Positions 24,601-30,329 of a stretch of DNA of 64,000 bases are shown here, piece by piece. Both the position numbers and the translations under genes were made by a program. Origin of the DNA: Alligator mississippiensis (taxonomy: Eukaryota > Chordata > Crocodylia > Alligatoridae). Position 1 is the first letter of the stretch. Every line of letters starts with the position of its first letter. The stretch spans positions 40,743,756-40,807,755 of the forward strand of contig NC_081832.1 of NCBI RefSeq assembly GCF_030867095.1, in the 5' to 3' direction. Under the pieces are notes generated by a model. That model was not told where the DNA came from, made no database searches, and was given only the letters and a program-made list of their open reading frames with translations.

Positions 24601-25185
24601 TCACTGGATGAGCAGCAGGAGAAGGAAGCAGCAGATGCAGAGCCTGTCTATGAGGAGGTGGGCAACTTCCCTACACTGTCCCCGCTGGAGCTGGACAAAG
24701 GCCTCCTGGCTGCGCTGTCCCAGGTGCCTGCTGTGGACAGATCCGTGAAACCAACCCTGTTCTCAGAGCAGTCTCAGCACCCAGCACTTCGCTCCTCACT
24801 GCCTCCAAGCCCAGGCCAAAAGGTGTCCAGCATGCCCTTTACTAAGGCACTTTCCCTTGAAAGAGGCCTCAACCTGGAGTCTGAAAAGGCCCTGTACCAC
24901 ACCAGATCATCTGGGCTCAGACCTACCAAAACAGCTTCCCTTGAGAGAAATCTAGAGCCATCCCAAGTACTACCTGCCTTGGCACAGGAGCAGGAGGCAG
25001 AGCAGAAACAGCCTCTAGTGCTAGAGCCCTTGTTTGGCAAGGCACCCCCTCCAGAGGCCTCCAAGAAGATCAGCCATCTGCCTTCACCCATCAATGATAA
25101 GCTGATGCAGGAGCTGAGCAGCGTCATCCTCAGGAAGAATGAGGGCCAGGGCCCTGAGCTTGGGCCAGGCCAGCAGATCACGTGA
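3520..25185 (+). CDS. ARAP3: ARAP3, 3' part: ArfGAP with RhoGAP, ankyrin-repeat and PH domains 3 (27 exons, 5' end outside window)
   Basis: Dual GTPase-activating protein recruited to the plasma membrane by PI(3,4,5)P3, inactivating Arf6 and RhoA (family knowledge). Joining the 27 exons listed separately gives 3831 nt, exactly 1277 codons including the stop. Domains in the visible protein: end of PH1 (1-60), PH2 (75-175), ArfGAP (176-300) with a CX2CX16CX2C zinc finger, PH3 (385-490), PH4 (490-600), RhoGAP (600-785) with the arginine finger in GIYRKNG, RA (808-910), PH5 (915-1016), then a low-complexity tail with a YEEV tyrosine motif. Order and sequence match ARAP3 rather than ARAP1 or ARAP2, and the FCHSD1 neighbour agrees. 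The exons for SAM and the start of PH1 were not found in 1-3519, so the first intron seen is over 3.5 kb. No stop or frame break was seen. Confidence 0.95.
4391..4578 (+). CDS. ARAP3: ARAP3 visible exon 2 (PH1 end, PH2 start)
   Basis: 188 nt, acceptor CTTCCACAG, donor GTGAGTG, leaves in phase 0. Encodes the PH1 C-terminal helix (NEWCSTMQKKVAEQR), a basic linker, and the start of PH2 (GCLEFKGHKSKVFAVLS). Confidence 0.92.
4918..5040 (-). repeat. CR1 3' tail, minus strand
   Basis: Reads AATCATAGA...CCATCTAGTCCAACCCCCTGCC on the plus strand, the reverse complement of the CR1 3' terminus. It abuts the plus-strand copy that starts at 5041. Confidence 0.8.
5041..6167 (+). repeat. CR1 LINE, 5'-truncated, reverse transcriptase C-terminal half to 3' tail
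   Basis: Encodes the RT segment SGVPQGSVLGPILFNVFISD, the catalytic FADD box at 5260-5271, and the CR1 C-terminal block RLDIRKNFFTVRVAKVWNGL. The reading frame shifts once near 5520-5545. Ends with the CR1 3' UTR and a run of TATGAATC-type repeats. One of the better preserved copies here, and it lies in the ARAP3 intron between visible exons 2 and 3. Confidence 0.92.
6747..6853 (+). CDS. ARAP3: ARAP3 visible exon 3 (PH2)
   Basis: 107 nt, acceptor TGTTTGCAG, donor GTAACT, leaves in phase 2. Encodes the PH2 strands RIGICLIELRGATIREA and SFELITPFKIF. Confidence 0.92.
6897..7726. mobile_element. hAT-type non-autonomous DNA transposon, about 830 bp
   Basis: Left end CAGGAGTGGGCAATTATTT and right end ...TTTTGTCCATCCCTG are imperfect inverted repeats. 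They are flanked by TTCTAGAG (6889-6896) and CTCTAGAG (7727-7734), a 7/8 match to an 8-bp target duplication, the size made by hAT elements. The interior is GC-rich and has no transposase ORF. It contains a C-run near 7613-7623. Confidence 0.8.
7867..7886 (+). repeat. Homopolymer run of 20 C forming the polypyrimidine tract of ARAP3 visible exon 4
   Basis: TGTG, 20 consecutive Cs, then AG and the exon. The run takes the place of the usual mixed U/C tract. Its length in the source DNA may vary or be mis-assembled. Confidence 0.9.
7889..8088 (+). CDS. ARAP3: ARAP3 visible exon 4 (PH2 end, ArfGAP zinc finger)
   Basis: 200 nt, enters after a run of 20 Cs plus AG and leaves in phase 1 at a GC donor (GCAG/GCCAGT). 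Encodes the PH2 C-terminal helix (REWMEALQDAIAETL) and the Arf GAP zinc finger CADC, 16 residues, CKQC. The GC donor is chosen because GCA G + GT CAG CAC CGG restores the invariant AGQHR of the family; the nearby GT (CA/GTATAT) does not keep frame with any acceptor. Confidence 0.88.
8364..8449 (+). CDS. ARAP3: ARAP3 visible exon 5 (ArfGAP)
   Basis: 86 nt, acceptor CTCCCAACAG, donor GTACAAG, leaves in phase 0. Encodes QHRGLGSNISKVQSLKLDT and SNEIVQ. It holds the conserved arginine of ArfGAP domains (QHR). Confidence 0.92.
8780..8962 (+). CDS. ARAP3: ARAP3 visible exon 6 (ArfGAP end)
   Basis: 183 nt, acceptor TTCTTGTAG, donor GTGAGTG, phase 0 at both ends. Begins LFIVLGNERANQFW and continues through EFITCKYRDGRYR, the last helices of the ArfGAP fold and the start of the ankyrin-like segment. 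Confidence 0.92.
9357..9519 (+). CDS. ARAP3: ARAP3 visible exon 7 (post-ArfGAP linker; alternative donor at 9468)
   Basis: 163 nt if the donor after TTCAG (GTAACA) is used. An in-frame alternative donor after TCTCAAG at 9468 (GTGTTG) gives 112 nt and removes 17 residues. Both leave in phase 1. Encodes TLCAAVAGPNLLKTVLQFF and an acidic linker. The longer form has the better donor; the shorter form is nearer in length to the human linker as I recall it. Confidence 0.8.
9946..10089 (+). CDS. ARAP3: ARAP3 visible exon 8 (PH3 start)
   Basis: 144 nt, acceptor TCTTCACAG, donor GTAGGT, leaves in phase 1. Encodes SLDSVYNEITQPVMHSGYLY, where SGYLY opens PH3. Confidence 0.9.
10174..10327 (+). CDS. ARAP3: ARAP3 visible exon 9 (PH3)
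   Basis: 154 nt, acceptor CTCCTTGCAG, donor GTATGC, leaves in phase 2. Encodes EFCRVWCSLEKSLLFYETD and IEMADMVSVGVS. Confidence 0.9.
11250..11352 (+). CDS. ARAP3: ARAP3 visible exon 10 (PH3 end)
   Basis: 103 nt, acceptor CCCTTGCAG, donor GTAAGC, leaves in phase 0. Encodes FRFTLDLFLGSEKVQQLGAD and the PH C-terminal helix DTLQAWASAIGK. Confidence 0.92.
11400..12195 (+). repeat. CR1 LINE 3' fragment
   Basis: Begins in the conserved C-terminal ORF2 block (RLDIRKNFFTVRQS at about 11450-11490) and runs through the 3' non-coding part to GGTCCCTTCCAGCCCTACC and TATGATTCTGTGA. The middle (GGAAGGATTTTT..., GCTCCTGCTGGGACT) is shared with the copy at 1855-3190. Confidence 0.88.
12237..12545. repeat. 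Decayed tandem repeat, unit about 48-50 bp
   Basis: C/T-rich stretch before ARAP3 visible exon 11. A theme of the form CCC-x-GGGCC(C/G)TGG-x-CTCT-x-TG-x-TGGG-x-CCCATT recurs about six times with heavy divergence. Confidence 0.55.
12596..12794 (+). CDS. ARAP3: ARAP3 visible exon 11 (PH4)
   Basis: 199 nt, acceptor CTGTGCAG, donor GTGAGTG, leaves in phase 1. Encodes WFTPVSCHCLLGYEF, GFFILQKAHLFIC and INLRRLQEL. Confidence 0.92.
12860..13700. repeat. Intronic minisatellite, unit about 85 bp, split by a DNA transposon
   Basis: About six diverged copies of a unit that starts CTGCATTTTAGTGCTAGATC, continues CAGTGAGGCCCATG and ATGTGGCTGAGCA, and ends TTAACCACTAGCCCTGCC. Copies start near 12862, 12915, 13335, 13423, 13510 and 13595. 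The element at 12986-13322 interrupts the array. Confidence 0.7.
12986..13322. mobile_element. hAT-type MITE inside the minisatellite
   Basis: Ends CAGTGTTTCTCAAC and GTTGAAAATTGCTG are imperfect inverted repeats of the familiar CAGTGGTTCTCAAC type. Flanks TCTTGGAG and CCCTAGAG differ only by transitions (5/8 identical), as expected for an old 8-bp duplication. Its interior is clearly related to the copy at 35469-35738 (shared CTTCTGTT and CAGAAAGACCACAA). Confidence 0.78.
13815..13878 (+). CDS. ARAP3: ARAP3 visible exon 12 (PH4)
   Basis: 64 nt, acceptor CCCATGCAG, donor GTAAGG, leaves in phase 2. Encodes VVPLSETSEKKEMLILVEMG. Confidence 0.9.
14538..14701 (+). CDS. ARAP3: ARAP3 visible exon 13 (PH4 end, RhoGAP start)
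   Basis: 164 nt, acceptor TGTTCTCAG, donor GTGAGCA, leaves in phase 1. Encodes TFYLQGVSRVDFAAWCMDI and then NIPIIVDSCIAFITQYG, the opening helix of RhoGAP. Confidence 0.92.
14977..15189 (+). CDS. ARAP3: ARAP3 visible exon 14 (RhoGAP, arginine finger)
   Basis: 213 nt, acceptor ACCCCCAG, donor GTATCACC, leaves in phase 1. Contains GLRHEGIYRKNG, whose arginine is the catalytic finger of RhoGAP domains, then EEFRRDARNVKLR and LKRFFRELEDPV. Confidence 0.94.
15879..15984 (+). CDS. ARAP3: ARAP3 visible exon 15 (RhoGAP)
   Basis: 106 nt, acceptor CCCTCCAG, donor GTCAGT, leaves in phase 2. Encodes RLERYKELINHLPRLNRKTL and AALIGHLYR. Confidence 0.92.
16631..16778 (+). CDS. ARAP3: ARAP3 visible exon 16 (RhoGAP)
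   Basis: 148 nt, acceptor GGCTACCAG, donor GTAAGC, leaves in phase 0. Encodes NQMGTKNLSLLFAPSLFQTD, containing the RhoGAP signature NL-x-FAP, then MEDLIDNYVRIFN. Confidence 0.93.
16897..16965 (+). CDS. ARAP3: ARAP3 visible exon 17 (RhoGAP-RA linker)
   Basis: 69 nt, acceptor CCTGACAG, donor GTACTG, in phase 0 at both ends. Encodes IDEDQVSQMDLENSLITTW and KDVQ. Confidence 0.9.
17580..17654 (+). CDS. ARAP3: ARAP3 visible exon 18 (RA start)
   Basis: 75 nt, acceptor CTTTCACAG, donor GTGAGG, in phase 0 at both ends. Encodes LSQAGDLIIEVYLEQKLLD and CCVTLK, the first strands of the Rap-binding Ras-association domain. Confidence 0.92.
18008..18122 (+). CDS. ARAP3: ARAP3 visible exon 19 (RA)
   Basis: 115 nt, acceptor GTCCCCAG, donor GTGAGTG, leaves in phase 1. 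Encodes VSPSMTAEELTNQVLEMRS and DIWLTFEALENGEL. Confidence 0.93.
18140..18430. repeat. Decayed G-rich tandem repeat
   Basis: GGGGAAGGTGGTGCTG, GGGGAAGGTGGCACTGTGCC, GGAGAAGGCAGCGCTGC and similar motifs recur every 50-60 bp just after ARAP3 visible exon 19. Confidence 0.5.
18440..18548 (+). repeat. CR1 3' tail
   Basis: GGTTGGACTAGATGACCTCC, then TGAGGTACCATCCAGTCC, ending TATGATTCTATGAA. Only the last 100 bp of a CR1 remain. Confidence 0.88.
18856..18984 (+). CDS. ARAP3: ARAP3 visible exon 20 (RA end)
   Basis: 129 nt, acceptor CATCCTTAG, donor GTGAATC, leaves in phase 1. Encodes ERPLHPKEKVLEQALQWCKL and VRKVPIGEGGCLFT. Confidence 0.93.
19481..19614 (+). CDS. ARAP3: ARAP3 visible exon 21 (PH5 start)
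   Basis: 134 nt, acceptor ACTGCACAG, donor GTAAAG, leaves in phase 0. Encodes KRESPKCGLLKCREEHPKLL and FQERYFVIRDQKLLLLKEK. Confidence 0.92.
20192..20274 (+). CDS. ARAP3: ARAP3 visible exon 22 (PH5)
   Basis: 83 nt, acceptor GTTCTCCAG, donor GTAAGC, leaves in phase 2. Encodes SAKPEREWPLDSAKVYMGI and RKKLKPPS. Confidence 0.93.
20779..20814 (+). CDS. ARAP3: ARAP3 visible exon 23 (PH5 micro-exon)
   Basis: 36 nt, acceptor CACTCCAG, donor GTGAGT, enters and leaves in phase 2. Encodes WGFTLTLDKQQ. It is the shortest internal exon placed in ARAP3; both neighbours join it in frame. Confidence 0.9.
21546..21609 (+). CDS. ARAP3: ARAP3 visible exon 24 (PH5 end)
   Basis: 64 nt, acceptor TTTTGTAG, donor GTGGGT, leaves in phase 0. 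Encodes YLACTGQAELWDWITSILKA, the last PH strand and C-terminal helix. Confidence 0.92.
21705..21842 (+). CDS. ARAP3: ARAP3 visible exon 25 (tail)
   Basis: 138 nt, acceptor CCATGCAG, donor GTAAGA, in phase 0 at both ends. Encodes HDDLRSVILRRRSSSDLSKQ, a basic serine-rich stretch conserved in human ARAP3, then KFGTMPLVPLRGD. Confidence 0.93.
22220..22258 (+). CDS. ARAP3: ARAP3 visible exon 26 (tail)
   Basis: 39 nt, acceptor GTTTCCAG, donor GTAAGTA, in phase 0 at both ends. Encodes RRLHNRRTLSMFF, identical to my recollection of human ARAP3. Confidence 0.92.
24580..25185 (+). CDS. ARAP3: ARAP3 terminal coding exon (visible exon 27)
   Basis: 606 nt including TGA, acceptor CCTTGCCAG. Starts PMKMHQDSLDEQQEK and carries DAEPVYEEVGNFP, the tyrosine motif phosphorylated by Src-family kinases in human ARAP3. 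Then follows a Ser/Pro-rich stretch with two similar blocks (TKALSLERGLNLE and TKTASLERNLEPS). It ends near LMQELSSVILRKNEG, a conserved C-terminal helix. Confidence 0.93.
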   Translation, partial: PMKMHQDSLDEQQEKEAADAEPVYEEVGNFPTLSPLELDKGLLAALSQVPAVDRSVKPTLFSEQSQHPALRSSLPPSPGQKVSSMPFTKALSLERGLNLESEKALYHTRSSGLRPTKTASLERNLEPSQVLPALAQEQEAEQKQPLVLEPLFGKAPPPEASKKISHLPSPINDKLMQELSSVILRKNEGQGPELGPGQQIT

Positions 25186-26440
25186 TTTCCACTGCTGGAC
25201 AGGAGGACATGTGACCTTGGGTGGCAGAGCAGAGGCAGCAGGTCATATGACTAGTAGCAGTAGATACAAGGTCTGGGGTAAATGGACCTGTCATGTGGCA
25301 CCTGAGTGCTCCCTTGTGGACCATTTCTGCCTCCTGCCACAACCCCAGGAGCCAAATCAAGAGTGAGTATTTGAGACTAGAGGAGGCATCAGCTTCCCTG
25401 GCCTTTGGATTGGAATTCCTGAGACATGCTGTGTCGGATCAGATCTGCAGGGAAAGAGGGAAGATAACTGCCACTGTTAGCAGCTGTCAGTTGTGCCCCT
25501 CAAATGTCTGCACCTGAGCAGTGTCTGTTAGTTACAACATTGTACCTGCAGAAGGGAGCCATGATGGCTTAGTTATCCCTCAACCTCATGGTCCACGTAG
25601 GAAGATGTGTACACAAAGATGTATATCTTTATGATAAAGGTGCATATCTTTATCACAAGCATCACACAGGATAAGTGCAGAGCACCACAGCTACAATTGT
25701 TGAAGAGCCTGGAGCAGTGGAAAGCATTGCAGAGCCAGACCCAGAAACAGAGAAGTTCCTGGGGGTGGGGGAACAGGAGCTACATCACAACAAGTCTGCA
25801 GAACTGGCATTACATATGCAGAGGGAGCTGCATATGCACGGTCTCAATGTGTGGGTGCATGGCTTTAACATGCAGGATGCTTGTATGAGGAATGGGTGCA
25901 TCTGTATACATGTGCATGTAATTCCAGTGTGTATGTTGCCTATGTGCCTGTCAGCCTTCCAGAGGGGCTTACTTTGTTCTAGACAGAGGTAGACAGGGCT
26001 AGTGGGAAAATGGAAGTGGCAGCACTGCTAAAGCCCATCTTCTTAATTACTATTACCCAGACCCCACAGGTGGTCTGTGGAGGCTGTGTCCAGAAGAAGG
26101 GCTGCCTTATAGCATTAGAACTCATCCTAAGCAGAGAGAAAAAGGAAAAAGTAGAGTCAAGTTTGGAAAGCATCGTGGCAATCAAGTACCCCTCTCTGCT
26201 GCTCTGCAATGTTCTGACCTGTGTCTTGTTGCCACTCCATATGTATTATAGTATCTGTATATACTTTTTATATGCTGCCTGGGACAGGGCCAGGGGACAT
26301 GCACTGTCCCTGGGCAGGAAAAGCACCATCTGGGAGATGGGGACCTTTATAACAGAGGATGAAACTCGCTCTGTTCCAGAATATTTATATCTGTTTCCTC
26401 CACCTTCCATTTGAATAAAGTCTTTGTACCTCCAGACAAT
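25186..26440 (+). other. ARAP3: ARAP3 3' UTR
   Basis: About 1.25 kb between the stop codon and the first good poly(A) signal, with no convincing ORF. Around 25615-25660 there is a short AT-rich stretch in which ATATCTTTAT occurs twice, next to GATAAAG. Confidence 0.7.
26414..26419 (+). promoter_or_regulatory. ARAP3: ARAP3 poly(A) signal AATAAA
   Basis: The canonical hexamer, followed about 40 nt later by a G/T-rich stretch (TTGGTGGGGG) that fits a downstream element. It ends a 1.25-kb 3' UTR. Confidence 0.75.
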
Positions 26441-28519
26441 ATGATTATTGCACATTGACTTGGTGGGGGAGGGGAAGCAGTTAACAGATATGGCTGAAGC
26501 AAGAATGGGGAAGGGGTGATGAGGGCAGGGGCTGAGGCATGAAAATGATGGGCAGAACCAACAGGAAGAATGTAAATGGTGCATGGGAACCAGGCTGGTG
26601 TGTCAGCCCAGCAACATGGGCTGGTGGAGAGAAGCAGAGGCCCCTCTGGGCAGCCTATGGGAGAAGTGATCATTTAATTACTTGACTAAATATGAGCTGA
26701 GGTGCCTGAGTTGGGTTGTGAGCCTAAAATCAGCTTTATGATTCTGGGTGGTCCTACATAAGTTGACTCACCCTTTTGGGTGACCCACCTTTACAATAGA
26801 GATAAGTAGCTTAGTAGGGACTGGAGTTGCTCCCTTCCCAACTTCTGAAGGCACAGGGAACGCAACTGCTTTTGTGTAGAGGGAGCATTGGGAATGCTAC
26901 TGTGTGCAGGGTCTCAGCAGCACATGCTGCTTTTTTTTGCCTCAAGCACTGTGGGATTTTCAACCTGCAGGCCATTCACTGCATCCAGAGCAATAGGCTG
27001 GCTGTGTAGCAAGGGTAGGGAATGGCCAGAACAGCAACCAGACTATGCTAACCTTCATGGTAATTGAGCTCTCCTGGGGGTCTAGGTTGCGGTACATCAG
27101 GTGCATTTGGTGTTGCAAAGCCATTTGTTTCCATCTTTGAGAGGTCACCCACATTCCTAAGGCCTCAGCCAGTCTCCTAGCCTTCTGCTTGCCCAGCTTG
27201 GAGGGGACTGCCAACTCTTATGGCACAGAAATGGCACCAGGTATTTTCTTAGGCTGGTGGATCCATGCCATCTCACTGCCTATCTAGCTTGCTAGCTGCC
27301 CTGTATGCTGTTCTATAAGAGCCTTGCCTCCATCTCAAGGCCATGTCATGGGTTGCTACTGATAGGCAAGGTGCCCAGGTAGCTGGTAGCTGCTGTGGTA
27401 GGAGAAATTGGGTCCAGCTTGTACCTACAGACTAGAAAGCAGCGGGAGAGCTGTTTCTGGAAAATGCAGTGCCAAGCAAAGTGTCTGGGGCTTTTTTTGT
27501 CTGAGGAACTGATCTTAGTATCAACTGTGAAGGTCTTGTGCTCTGTGGTCAGACATGCCTCATGGTGTGCAACAGGGGAAGCCCAAGTTTCTCTAAGAAG
27601 TGTCCTTCTCTGTAGGAAGCAGCCCTGTGAGAACTGAGCTGGATTTCATGCCTCATGCTCTGTGGCTTTGGTTTCCAGGAGAGGCAACAGCTGAGGAATC
27701 AGTTAAGATGAGGCAGGAGTTCATATAAAAGCCTCATCACTGAAACAGTGACTCCTGTATGAAGGGTGGTTGCCCATTCCTTCCCACAACACCTTGGGCT
27801 GATCAGGAGGGGAGGTTGCGGGTGTGCCATTGGAAGACAGTGGTATTGTGCATGTTCCACATTCCTGCTAGAGAGGTGAGGGGCAAAGTGCAGGATGAAG
27901 ATCACAGTGGCCTACATGCCACACCAGGGTCCCTGAGGAACAGCAGGGAACTGGAGGTCATGGAAGGAGCTACACAAGGCCTTAGCAGGGTAAAAGCGGG
28001 GGGAGGGGGGGCAGTTTGTGCTCACAGTGGTGGGTGATCACAGAGCTGAAACAGGTGAACTATGGCAGGGATCAGGAACCTAGGAACTGGATCTGCCCTG
28101 GAGCCTGGGGTCTTTGGTGACATTCAGCGGCAGGAGACTTCTCCCATACCACACCATGGTGGGCAACCAGGAGAAGCAGTGGTGATGACCAGGTCCTAGT
28201 ACTTGCCCACTTTGGATCCAAGCTGGGTCATCCCAGCCTGCCACTGGAAAACCATTGCTGACCCTTGCTATGGTCATGGAGTTGAGGGCCCAGGTGGGAC
28301 CCAGGGACCATCCCCAAACTGAGTCCCCGGACCAGTCATGTAGGGGGAGCAGGTGTAGCTCACAGTGCTCGAGGAACAGGTCTCTAGTGAACAGTTATGC
28401 CACGAGACTTCCTGGAGAGGAAAGGTTTCAACTGTAAATCAGTCACTGGAGAAGACAGAAACAGTAAAGGTAGAAATCACCTAGACTTTAGTTTTAAGAA
28501 CCACAACTGATCAAACACT
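26441..28519. other. Intergenic, no gene seen (between the convergent ARAP3 and PAR 3' ends)
   Basis: Only short ORFs without recognisable domains or codon pattern. No identifiable repeat apart from short homopolymers. Confidence 0.6.
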
Positions 28520-29280
28520 CCTGATTTGCTTTGAGCTCTTTTATTGGTGAAATTACAGTAATTTCCAAGCCATGCTCCAAGTGTCACCGCTGCACAATCT
28601 GCAGCCAGCCTGAAATGAGAGCTTGTGCTTCATCCGCCACACACAAACCTACCAATGCTGCAAACCACATCATGCTGTTCCATTACAACATAAGCACAGA
28701 CTATTGTTTTTTGTTCCCATGATTTCAAGCTGCTTCATCAGGTGCTGCTCCACAATGCAGGCACAGATTGTCAGTACATGACACACTGAATCATGAATGT
28801 GGGCTGAGTGCAGGGTATGAACTGAAAACCAGAACAAGAGCCTGCAGCCCACTAAATGGGTTACTCTTTCTGTGTTCCCAAGTAACTCTGCAAACATCGG
28901 TGTCTGAACACGCAAGAAGCAACACCAGCTCTGACCACAGAGACTGTAAGGCCCTTCCTGCAGGGGCAGAATCCAGCTGCATGGAGTCTGTGGGGTCTGG
29001 CAGTGACATGGAACTTGTGTCCAAGCAGAATGGAGTCCAGTCATTGTGTGCCAGATGGGGCAACTGATTATACAGGCAGAGCCGAGGAGGATTCAGAGTC
29101 ACACTGGGATTACTGCTTACAGGCTCCTTTGCCGCATCTCCTATTGCATTCTGCCCACCTCTTGCATGAAGCATGACTGACCACTGGGGCTAATTTGTTT
29201 GAGTCCTCCACACAAAAAGGTAAAGGAAGAACAAGGCAAGACCAACTATAATGGCTCTAGGGGACCACCTCTGCCCCAAC
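28520..29280 (-). other. PAR-like receptor 3' UTR
   Basis: The region between the receptor stop codon and the minus-strand AATAAA at 28545-28540 holds no convincing ORF. Confidence 0.55.
28540..28545 (-). promoter_or_regulatory. Poly(A) signal of the PAR-like gene
   Basis: TTTATT on the plus strand is AATAAA on the minus strand. It gives a 3' UTR of about 750 nt after the stop at 29281. Confidence 0.6.
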
Positions 29281-30329
29281 CTAGGGCTGGCTCTGTTCGC
29301 TGGACCTCAGAGGCAGCACTAGGTTCTCACAGGCCCTGGCCAAAGAGGCCTTGTCTTGCTGTCTCCAGGGGCAACAAACCATGGACCCGAGTTGGGCCCG
29401 GAAATCCCGGGAGATATAAAAGTAGATGAAGGGGTCAAAGCAGTTGTTGAAGGCGCTGAGAGCCAGTGCTAAAACATAATGGATGTAGGCGTCATTGCGG
29501 GACGAGGATGTGCCCTGTAGGTAGTGGGAAAAGAGCAGCACATTGCTGGGGGTGAAGCACAGGGCAAAAACCAGTAGCACAAGGACCAGAACTCGCACCA
29601 CATGACCATAATGCCCCCTCGTGGCAAGCAGATGTGCCAGCACACAGCCATAGGAGAAGACAATAATCACAAAGGGGAGTACAAACCCCAGAACTACCAG
29701 CGTAGGAAAGTAGTAGGCCAGGTACTGGGTTTCTGTGGACTGCTCCAAGAAGTCATGGCAAGTGGTGATGTTCAGCTGCGGGACATGCTGTGAATGGTGG
29801 ATGAGCAGCAGTGGACTCATACCCAGCCCTATGGCCAGCCATACCCCGATACAGATGCCTACTGTGCCACATACTCGCTCAGAGCCTCTCCAGATGAATG
29901 GGTGCACCAGTGAGACATACCGATCCAAGCTGATGCAGGTGAGGAAAAGGATAGAGCTGTACATGTTTCCATAGAAGAGGGTGACAAGGGCCCGGCATGC
30001 ATATTCCCCGAAGAGCCAATTGTTGCCCAGCAGGTGGTATGAGATCTTGAAGGGCAGTAGGAGGACAAAGAGCAGGTCAGCACCTGCCAGGTTCAGCAGG
30101 AAAAGGGTGGAGGCACACTTCTTGGTCTTGGTGGCCAGGACCCAAAAGGCCATGGCATTGGCTGGCAGCCCAACTAGAAGTACCAGAGTGTAGAGCATGG
30201 GGAGGAGGCGCGTGGTCACTGTACCATTGAGATGGTCCTCTGGGGAGGCACAGCGGCATGTGAAATTCCTACCCGTTTCCTTGCAATTGGAGATACGGGT
30301 CAGGGCTCGGCCTTTTGATACTCTTTTCT
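29281..30329 (-). CDS. PAR-like receptor exon 2 (cleavage site, 7TM body, C-tail)
   Basis: The acceptor on the minus strand is TCCTATCATGTCCCCACAG. Translation open upstream of it is intronic and should not be taken as the N-terminus. It encodes EKRVSKGRALTRISNCKETG, then NFTCRCASPEDHLNGT (two N-glycosylation sequons, NFT and NGT), and seven membrane spans. The C-tail is short (about 40 residues) with CC in GSMVCCPW that could be palmitoylated. Confidence 0.93.
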
